A stretch of 64,000 bases of DNA from Euptelea pleiosperma (lineage: Eukaryota; Streptophyta; Magnoliopsida; Ranunculales; Eupteleaceae), in contig CM068548.1 of assembly GCA_035048495.1 (NCBI GenBank), forward strand, positions 5,144,469 through 5,208,468, read 5' to 3'. How positions within the stretch are numbered: position 1 is the first letter of the stretch; each line of letters starts with the position of its first letter. Of this stretch, positions 54,980 to 64,000 are shown piece after piece. The notes below the pieces were generated by a model. It did not search any database. It saw only the letters and a list, made by a program, of their open reading frames with translations, and was not told the DNA's origin. Position numbers and translations under genes: made by a program.

Positions 54980-56470
54980 AAGTGTCAAAGATCAAGTGGA
55001 CTTCATCAACAAATCAAAAAAGAATTAATACTGAAGAAAATCAACTCAAGTGTTCAAACTCAACTAAAGACAAAGTCAAGCTCAGGCATGAAGATATGAA
55101 TGATCAAAATATGTTCTCACTCAACGAATGTTCAACTATTAAAAATCTCATGTTATGGTTACTTGCGTACATCTAAGGGTGTACCATGCGTTGCCAACGG
55201 ATAAAATTGACCCTAGATTTCCATTGGTTATTTTTAGTACTGTTTGGAAGCTATCCTGATAAAAAATGATAAATTAAGAATAATTTGAGTTTTATTGGCG
55301 AAGGTCTACGAAGACCGGCCGATCGACCATTTTGAGCGGGGCGACCAGAGTCCACTGACTCTGACTGGTCGACCGGACCCGTCTGTGAAATATTTTTAAT
55401 TCTAACCTGAGTGGCCGACTGGCCATATTGTGTGGCCAACCGAAGTGAGGTCGACCCCATGCCTATTCCGGATCTTGTTTTGATTCAATCTCTTGTGCTA
55501 GTTTTGGCGCACTTAAGTCATTCGAATAACTCTTTAAGGTCTGTTTCTCTTATTTGGGAATAACCTTATATAATAGAAACTAAACTCATCAATGAGAGAA
55601 CCTAATCGAGCTATCTCTTGACTCCCATTCTTTGATTAACATATCTTGAGTCTAGAGATTTGGAATTTAAGTGAGAGCTTCACCTTAGCAAACCTAGTTC
55701 ATCATTTGTGAAGGCTCTAATTGTTTAAAGAGACTACAAACGTATTGATTCCTGCAATCATCTTCCTAGAAGAGGATTATCTTGGCAGAGTGTCTTTGTG
55801 GTGAATTCTTCTCCGAAGATTCTCAATTTTATCGAATTCATCAAAATGTAAGTATCTTTTAGAACAAAATCTTTTAGAGTGAATTCAAAATTATCAAACT
55901 TGATTATTTGTGATTGGTGGATGAATGAGTACTCATCAAATTGAGTTGAGGAAGGCGGAATCCTTGAGAAATTTATTTCTCTAAAATACTACGGGCCTAG
56001 TCTAACTCTTTAGGTGAATTGAGAAGTGATTCTCGTATAGATCGAGTTGAAGATCGTAGATTCATGAGAAGAGTATTTCTCTAAAAGACTACTAGCCTAG
56101 ACTGACTCTCTAGGTGAACGAGAAGTGATTCAATTTAAATTGAGACTAAGTGAATCTTAGTTAGTTGATTATTTATTTTTATTGAAAATATTATAATGCA
56201 TGATTGAAATAATATAATACTACTTGTGTTAAGTATTGGACAGTGGACGTAGGTGCGGAGTCACCGAACTACTATAAATCTGAGTCTTGTGTGATTGCGA
56301 ATGTTTGCATATTTTATCTCAAATTTTCCAATATCTATATTCTGTGGATAGTTCGTATTTTGATTGTTTGATCATTTTACTCCTTATGTGATCATTAATT
56401 TTTAATCCATATAGAATTCACAGAGAAATTAAAAATTATCTTATTCACCTCCCTCTAGGACATAACGTGG
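54980..56470 (+). repeat. LTR-like segment (SIRE/Maximus style)
   Basis: The right end reads cttattcacctccctctagg, which resembles the conserved LTR end of SIRE/Maximus copias, and the middle has repeated GACCGG/CCGACTGGCC motifs and paired ctctaaaaNactac blocks (55978 and 56078). A following tggtaattaaaagg may be a worn primer site. No internal coding region follows, so it would be a solo or truncated LTR. Confidence 0.45.
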
Positions 56471-56479
56471 TAATTAAAA

Positions 56480-56950
56480 GGGAATTTCAGTGGTATGTTA
56501 GTAGAGACAACATACCATACTGACTTTTGTCACATTCTTATGTAGACTTACATATTATAATCAGTCTGATTAGTTATTTTAAGCATTGGATCTTTGTACC
56601 CCGATTAGTGCTAGATATTCCATAGTTAAAAAATAAACCCATAAAAGACACCAATCCAATGGTTACAAATTTATAATATTTTGATGATGGACCACAGTAT
56701 GACCACATGGCACTTTATTAGAGACCATGGAGTGTATGGATGTTTGTCCCATCCTTAGATGGGCCTACATACTAAAAATCAGGCGGATTAAATTTTTTTA
56801 ACCTTTTGATCTGAGTACCCCAAATAATGCTAGATATCATACGGTTAAAAATCAACCAATATAATAAAAACACCAATCCAATGGTTACAAATAACTAATC
56901 TTGTTGATTTTTGGTTTATAAGTCCTCTTAAGGATGAATGAAAATCTAGG
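56480..56950. repeat. Foldback MITE family, two adjacent copies
   Basis: The first (about 56490-56690) and second (about 56695-56945) both show a left-arm phrase (agacttacatattataatca or gggcctacatactaaaaatc), accccNaNtaNtgctaga, and aatccaatggttacaaat at their right. The second ends with the inverse arm aatcttgttgatttttgg. Worn copies in direct orientation. Confidence 0.6.
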
Positions 56951-57889
56951 TGTGAGAATAGGAGCTTGATAAAAATTCTTTCTACCCGAAAATAGAAATC
57001 TAGGAATTCGAAGTCCCCCCCCCCCTTAAAACTTCTAATTTCAAGAATTGTGGCCAGATTTAGAAATATAATTCATGGTATTGAATCTTGCCAAACTCAA
57101 ATATTTGTAATTCCAAGGATCACAAATCCAAATCCGTCTCAATTCCGAGTAACCAAACATAGCCTAAAGGAAACCCAAACTACAGGATTGGTTTTGAAAA
57201 TAGCAATGGCTCCTTAAGAAAAATCTAAACTATATGATTGATTTTGAAGAATAAAATTAGGAAACTTCATAGTCTCTTTCAAATGTTGAGTAATTGGACC
57301 ATCAGAATAAAAATTTATATTCACTATTACAATCTTCACCTCATATCGTAAAGAGAAATATGAGAAGATAAATATTATTAAGAAACAAAATATAAAGATA
57401 ATTAAAAGATAGTTTTTTTTAATTAAATGTTAATCAAATATTTGATTCTAAAGAAAGTTAGTAAAATAAGAAGTTAAATAAAAGATTCTCCATTTTTGTT
57501 TCTTTAAAAAGATGAATTGACTTTATAAAGAAGATTTGACTCTAGATACTACTATACATGAAGTTGAACAAAGCATAATGAAATTTTAGAAAGTATTATT
57601 TTTTTTTATTTTTTGGTTTGTTCGTAATGAAACCTGTCGACCATTTATAAGAATACAACTTGGAGGGGCTCAACCTAACATTGGGCTCGGGTTGGGTTGG
57701 CCTCTTCAGTACTCCGGCTCAGGTTTGATTTTTAAAACTCAATCAATATTAGGTTGGGCTCGAGCTTAGGCTTCCAGCAACATGACCCAACCTGAGCTCG
57801 ATCAAAATAAACATGTATATTGATATATTAGTTAATAGTTAATAATTAATTATACATATTTATTATTAATGCTTAATTATTATTGGATT
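56951..57889. other. No gene; MITE remnants
   Basis: Phrases ggaaacccaaactacagg and gattgattttgaagaa near 57172-57255 repeat wording at 54060-54150, so the two places share a repeat. At 57660-57810 gggctcgggttgggttgg and its inverse gacccaacctgagc mark a decayed hAT-type MITE. Confidence 0.45.
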
Positions 57890-59792
57890 GGGTCGTGTTT
57901 GTTTGGATGGGCTATCGGAGTCATTTTAGTGACCTTTTATGTCATTTTATTATCCAGTTTGGAGTCCAATTAATATCCATGGGCCAAGATCATTTTTGGC
58001 CAATTAGTGACCTATTTTAGGGTTTTCTAAGGGTTGATATAAGTACACATTTTAAAGTAACGAAAATAACTTTTTATTCCTACAAAAAGTTTAGAAACTC
58101 TCTCTTTTCTCTCTCTTTTAACTCTTGGAGCTAGGGTTTGGAAACCCTTGCCTTTTGGTGAATTTCTCTTACAAACTTTTGATTCAACACATCTAGGTGA
58201 GTGAATACTTCATTAATCATTTTTATTTCTTGTATGTTGATTGTTATTCTAATTTTTTTATGAATATATATACATGTATATATGAGCATGATTAGGGTTT
58301 TGATCTATTATGTATGCATGATCATGGTTTCTCTTTGATTTTCTAGTTTTTCTCTTGATTGATTATTATCCAAAGATACTTTGAACCATAAATCCATTTA
58401 GTATGGGTTCCCAAAATCATTTTTCTTAACTTTTCATAGAAACTAGTTTGTCAGGATTTTAACACAATATTTTTGTAATTACATAGAATTATCGACGAAT
58501 TTTGCAAGTTGCTATATTGTTTAATCAATCCGAGTAAATGAATCGACCGGTCTATGTACTTGTCAGACGGGTTGACTGGCCTCAGTCATAATGTTAAGAC
58601 GGGGGTCGACCGGTCTAATAAAAATCTACAGAAATCGTCTGTTTATCATTGTGTTACTGTACATCCTGTAAATTGTACTTTTGTGATTGTTTTCCATAGA
58701 AAACCACTACTTGACTGAAATGATGACTCTATGTGAATCATATTAATTGATTTTCAACAAAAAATATATTTAAGAATGTAGTAAATTCTTACATGTTACC
58801 CTTCGATTGGTCATTGCATGTATGCCATACGTTAGGTTTGTTGGATGTATACGCACTTTAATTTGTGTATATAGTAGATTCATCTCATTTATGATTCTTG
58901 ATATGTATCTACCTCAAATTATGCGTATCTACTAGAATGCACTTTTTGTTATATCTCTTAAAATATTATGATATTGTTATACATCTCTTGAGTATGATTA
59001 TAGGGGGTACATTAACTATGGATTATGTAGAATGTTCTAGTGTACTTTTTACTAGGTTCTTGATGTAGCTTGACCTATTGTGCATATGTTGAATATGATT
59101 ATTATTTAAGATGATTGTAAATTATGTGAATTATTGTGATAAATGATTATTCAATTGTTATGACATTATTTATCATGGAGAGTGTAATATATGACTTAGG
59201 TTAAGCATACCTATATTTATGGGATTTATCCGAAGTGCTACTTCGTATAAGCACTTTTGATATGTCTTTAGGCGGTTTGTCAAACCCTAAAGAGCAAATA
59301 GGGAACAAGAAAAATCCATTTGGTGTAAAACCCTAAATTATCAGTGATCACTTAACTATCCGTGATGTCGAACTTGATCACTTGACTTTCGAGATGCGGA
59401 CTAATTAATAATTAATGCATAAAGAAGTCTTTGGGTGTATAGCATTGAATCATCAATGATCATTTGATTATTCGAGATGTCGGACTTGATCACTTGACCA
59501 TCCGTTCATCGGATTAATTAAATCAGGTAACTTAACGTGACCGTCCGAAGGTCAGACTAATTAATGATTAATGCATAAGCATTATATCAATTGTTGACTT
59601 TCATTGTGTATTAGCATCGGAGTTGTTGGGATTGTCCTTTATTACATATGTATGAGCGTTGCATCATATGTCGATTTTTATGGTATTCAGTTAATAGTTA
59701 CATGGGGTAAGTGACAATCTATTATTTTTAGATATAGGTTGCTTCTATTATATATGATTATGAAGTTGAGCGAGTATTATTGTGTATGCTAT

Positions 59793-60940
59793 TTTTTTTG
59801 TAAGCAAGATATTTATATCATCGAAATAGATATATTACAACCCCCATCTGCTGATATGGCTTTAGACAGCCAAGAGGGAGGTCATTTGTCCAAAATAAAG
59901 GGTCTAAAAAAGAAGATGCCTTGGAGGCAATAGTATGAGTCGAACCATTAGCTGCTCATGGAGTATATACAAACGAGATAGAAGGGATACTAGAGGAGAT
60001 TGACAAAATATCCACCAGGTGATACTAGAGGAGATTGACAAAATATCCTCCAGGTAGGCTATGGATGACCAGTCTACATCAAAAGAACGGCGATGAAGAT
60101 TTGCTATCATGTTATGTGCATCAGATTCCGCAATAAGGGGTCCAGTATGGAAGGGAGAGACCACTTCAAGCGCCCATTTTATGGCCCGTATTTCAGTTTC
60201 TTCTACAGCAATTAATTTTGCTCGTGTTTCTCTTGCCAGAATATAATAATTGGAGTGATCTCTAAGAATAAAACCATATCCCGAGACTCGTGTATCACAA
60301 TGCAAGAGGCATCGGTGTTTATTTTGAGGCTACCCAAAGGAGGGGGGACCAATTCGCCATGCATTGTGCTGGAGCATTCTTGATTTTCATAGGGGTGATG
60401 TAAGTTGGGATATGATAGAGAATTTGGAGGGGATTTGGTACTAGATTACCATGGATAAGATCATTTCGCAAGTACCATAGTCTCCACAATAGAATGCACA
60501 CATAGTTCCGAGTATAAATGTCCAGATCATTGTCAGTGGGTGATGCATTGAAGAGACTTATAATCCATTCACTGAGTTGTTGATCAGTAAAACATTCTAT
60601 TCGAAGATAAAGGATCAACACATACCAGATTTTTGCACTGATGAGATAGAAAAATAATGCGTGTAGGATAGTCTCTGAGTGGTGGTGCCAACGAGGGCAT
60701 TGAAGCTGGATGGTGGGAATTCTAGCGTGAAAGGTAGCCTTGGTAGGAAGGATGTTGCGAAGCATGCACCATATGAAGAACTGGGCTCGTCGGGGAATAT
60801 TGAACTTCCATATATTTTTTCAAGAAGGATTCGAGAAGGGGCTTTGAGTTGGGTTGGATAGTGGTGGTAAGAGAATGATATGCAGATTTGGTTGTAAATG
60901 TACCTTTTGAGTTATATGGATTACATTGGTAATTAGATTT
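59793..60940 (-). pseudogene. LINE 3' end with zf-RVT and RNase H, minus strand
   Basis: On the minus strand, from about 60930: YNSKGTFTTKSAYHSLTTTI, then a shift and QFFIWCMLRNILPTKATFHA-type wording, the zf-RVT region with HSETILHALFFYLISAKIW, then NYVCILLWRLWYLRNDLIHG. A second open piece (60305-59904) starts DTRVSGYGFILRDHSNYY and has IRAIKWALEVV and LIAESDAHNMI, an RNase H (RVT_3) domain with the SDA motif. An 8-T run at 59794-59801 is the polyA tail. 5'-truncated and disabled by stops. Confidence 0.82.
59986..60055. repeat. 35-bp tandem duplication in the LINE
   Basis: gatactagaggagattgac starts both 59986-60020 and 60021-60055, which differ at one base (ccacc versus cctcc). It shifts the frame at the end of the RNase H domain. 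Confidence 0.9.
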
Positions 60941-61507
60941 ACGATAGGTACCTGTAATTATTAACCTTGTAGGGTTAATGGAGAATATGATCATAAGTTT
61001 ATCTTTAATAGTTGTTATGCAATTGCAGGTATGTTTGTAATCTTTGGTCAATTAGTTATGATTTTGTATATATTAATTGAATTATATTCTTGTATTTGTT
61101 ATATTTGGGGATATTATTGGCATTGTGTTATGTACATCAGTACACGTGCACTGGGAAGGTTTAATGTGATTTTTACTTGCGAGTCAGTTAGACTCACCCT
61201 CGTGGGATATCGTATTTTTTAGGTCAACACGAACAATAGATGTGCACATAAGATTGGACATAGTTAGTACTTGGGATATCTTTCAAGTAGATATTTATTT
61301 TGAGAGACATACAATGAGGCTTAGGTTATATTTACATTCAATTAGTATTTACATCATTTTAGATCTTGTGGTTAATAAAATTATTAGTTACTTTAATGAT
61401 TTAAATGGCTCTAGTTTTATCAGTTGGCACTACATTGTTATGGTATATTTTATGGGATCCATCCCCTCATCGTGCATCGCGATTCGTGCACAAATAGAGA
61501 TATTCTA

Positions 61508-64000
61508 ATGTATGAGTTACAGGGCATAACAGAAATCGACGCTGCAAGCCCAGATGATTTGATTCCCTTCTTCCTTCATGATCCCGGCAATCTTGGATTG
61601 ATCCTTGTTTCTCAATCACTGACCGGTGACAACTATGTCACATGGAGCCATGCCGTGAGCATTGCACTCAATGTGAAAAACAAGGTATGTTTCGTTGATG
61701 GTTCCATAACCATCCCAGGATCATCTTCTACTAAAATTAGTCTATGGATGAGGTGCGATAACATGGTCAAGTTCTGGCTTCTAAGTTCACTGTAAAGAGA
61801 TATTTTAGACATCATGATATATGCTTAAACCACACAAGAAATCTGGACAGGTTTCCAGGAACTATTTACTCAAAGCAACGCCCCTTGCATTTATCAAATC
61901 CAATGAGACATTGTACTATGAAACACAAGATAACCTCTCTATTACGGGTTATTATGTGAAGCTAAAAAGCCTTCGGGATGAATTGTCTTACCTGGTCATC
62001 ATACCAGCCTACTGATGTGGTGCTGCAAAGGCTTTACAACAATATCAACAACAAAACTATCTGACGGACTATTTGACGGGTTTCTAAGATACTTTTAGCT
62101 CCATTCGAGGACAAATCCTCCTCATGGATCCTCTTCCATATTGAACAAGGCTTATTCCTTAATCCTTCAAGAAGAGAAACAATGATCCATACTTAGATCC
62201 CCAACCTTGACCAAATCAACAACATTTGCAACTTTTTCAACTACTCGTAATGGTCGGCCACAATCTCGGGATTCAAACAAACCACGAGGTAATCATCGCC
62301 TCCATCCAACCTGTGATCATTGTAGATGGGTTGGACATACAAAGGACAAATGTTATGTCTTCCGCGGCTACCCACATGGCCATCGTTTGCACCAATCCAA
62401 AACTGAGCATGTTGCAACCAAGCCTAAATCAAATGATCATAACTACACCAACATTCAGTTCTTCTCTTTAGAGCAATACCAACAACTGCTAAATATACTT
62501 AACGAAGGTAGTGCACAGCCTTATATGAACTTAGCATGTATTTTCTTTTGTGCCTCCATCTCAAGACACAGGGGCCACTACCATATGATCTTTGATCCCT
62601 CACTCTTTTTTACATCCAATGATAATCCAATTGTTTCATCAATTAAACTTCCAAATGGCACCCTTGCACATGTGACTCATATTGGGACTGTTCACCTCAT
62701 TACAAAAATCCATTTACACAATGTATTGTGCATCCTTCGTTTGGATTTAACCTCATTTCAGTAAGCAAATTCACTTCTACCAACCAATGTTTTGCACATT
62801 TTTCTAATGATATATCTTTCAGGACCTACACTCGAGGATGGCTATTGGGAAAGATAAACTACATGGCGACCTCTATTATTTTCATTTTCCATTAGATCGG
62901 AGTGTTACTTCCCAAACCAACATAGTTTCTTTCGATGTTAGGCATTGGCGCCTAGGCCATATCTCTATGAATCATTTTAAATTATTATCCCCAAATAATA
63001 ATGGAATTTCTAGTTCATCGCTTTGTTATTGCAACATTTGTCCACTAGCCAAACAAACAGGCTCACCATTTCCATTAAGTCACATATCCACCAATGCAAA
63101 ATTTGAGCTTATTTATTGCGACATTTGGCGTGCATATTCTACACCATCCACTACTGGATCTCAATATTTTTTAATCAATTTGGATGACTTTTCTCGCTGC
63201 GCTTGGGATTTTCTAAGGTGCTACAAATCTGAAATGAAATCATTACTGCAACAATTTTTTGCACTCATTCAAACACATGCAATTCAGTTGTAAAATCAAA
63301 ATCTTACAATCTGATAATGGAACTAAATTTCTTGTCTTGAAATCATTCTTTCAACAAAATGGCATCATCCATCGAACTAGTTGAGTTGCTACCCCACAAA
63401 AAAATAGGGTCGTTAAATGAAAACATCACCACCTCCTGGAAATTGTACGGGCTGTGCGTTTTCAAGCAAATCTTCCCCTTACCTTTTGGGAAGAACGTGT
63501 TTTAGCCGCTGCCTACATTATCAACCAATAACCTAGACCCCTCTTATCCAATAGAACATCATTTGAACAACTTTTTCACAAAGTTCCCTTGTACCAACAC
63601 TTCCGCATTTTTGGTTGTCTTTGTTATGTATCTACTCTTGCACATCAACGTGATAAATTCGCATCACGTGCATGATGATGTGTATTTGTTGGATATCCCT
63701 ATGGACAAAAGGATATCGTGTGTTTGACATCCAAACTGAATAAATACTCACTAGTTGAGATGTAGTTTTTCACGAAAATGTATTTTCCTTTGCTCAAAAC
63801 GCCAAACACATCAATCCCACTTCCATTACAACCCTTCCTCTACTTGTTCCAGACCACCTTTCATCATCACCAACACCTCGAATTATACCTTCCATCGATG
63901 TCATATCAACTCCTTTCATCGAACTGAACATCATCCTTCCCACTTCAGTGACTAATCCAGAACTAAACATATCTTTTATTAATGAACATGTAGCTCAACT
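61508..64000 (+). pseudogene. Copia-3: decayed copia gag-pol, cut by window edge
   Basis: From ATG at 61508: a gag N-terminus with SLTGDNYVTWSHAVSIAL, NVKNKVCFVDG, then after stops IWTGFQELFTQSNAPCIYQI. A zinc knuckle is intact (CDHCRWVGHTKDKC, about 62315). The pre-integrase region reads RHWRLGHISMNHFKLL and CNICPLAKQTGSPFP. The integrase follows with LIYCDIWRAYSTPS, YFLINLDDFSR, then in other frames ILQSDNGTKF, QQNGIIHR and SFEQLFHKVPLYQHFRIFGC. RT is not reached before the edge. Several stops, so non-functional. Retrofit/Ale-like by gag style (inference). Confidence 0.85.

Larger units (their letters stand above)
57890..61270 (+). repeat. Long LTR-like region (possibly gypsy), interrupted by LINE
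   Basis: Around 58080-58200 there is a leader-like stretch (ctctctcttttctctctc, ggagctagggtttgg). Near 58540 and 58610 are cgaccggtctat/tcgaccggtctaata motifs. Direct repeats of cttgatcacttgac (about 59369 and 59486) and actaattaatNattaatgc (59400, 59559) follow. The right end region holds gcgagtcagttagactcacc, wording typical of gypsy LTR 3' portions. No partner LTR was found; this is inference. Confidence 0.35.

Noticed and set aside
54982..55176. A 64-codon plus-strand frame as a gene
   Set aside because: It lies in LTR-like sequence and is highly Lys/Asn/Ser-rich without a domain.

Overview
This is a repeat-rich nuclear segment from a flowering plant. The evidence is a large spliced eukaryotic gene remnant whose exons read as plant EMC1 (ER membrane protein complex subunit 1), Ty1/copia retrotransposons primed by initiator Met tRNA, L1-type LINEs, and many plant-type MITEs. 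The base composition is AT-rich, with Mutator, hAT and Tourist-like target duplications. Nothing bacterial, organellar or viral was seen. I cannot name the species from sequence alone; the gene and transposon styles suit a non-grass angiosperm with a large genome.

Layout. 1-2.1 kb: foldback MITE copies. 2.1-17.9 kb: an old, badly decayed copia element (Copia-1). It carries a nested hAT MITE (5423-5977), a Tourist-like MITE (6296-6932) and a second, younger copia (Copia-2, 7342-12173, with 368-bp LTRs and a GATAT target duplication). Its 3' LTR is duplicated and interrupted by about 3.9 kb of unassigned DNA. 18.4-20.5 kb: a decayed Mutator (mudrA-like) transposase on the minus strand, split by a 928-bp hAT MITE with a perfect 8-bp duplication. 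20.9-22.2 kb: MITEs. 22.3-38.2 kb: the EMC1 locus on the plus strand, eight recognisable exons. Its introns hold several LINE fragments, a foldback element and a tandem TRIM-like mini-retrotransposon. 38.2-44.6 kb: mostly unassigned. 44.6-54.7 kb: dense MITEs, a Mutator MITE with long inverted ends, and a tandem array of a roughly 168-bp unit. 55-61.3 kb: LTR-like sequence with an inserted LINE on the minus strand. 61.5-64 kb: a third decayed copia running off the right edge.

The EMC1 copy looks like a non-processed pseudogene. Exon-intron structure is kept and most exons read well, but exon 4 has an in-frame TGA, exon 7 has a 12-bp deletion and a one-base frameshift, and about 200 residues between exon 7 and the last exon are absent. 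The last exon also lacks an AG acceptor. No intact protein-coding gene was found in the window.

The most distinctive structure is at 26071-26767 in EMC1 intron 5. Four 118-119-bp LTRs alternate with three 74-bp internal domains. Each domain has a primer-binding site and polypurine tract abutting the LTRs, and the whole is bounded by a perfect ATTTA duplication. It is a tandem TRIM/SMART-like element captured as one insertion. Genes do not form a pathway here; what the window records is the order of nested insertions.
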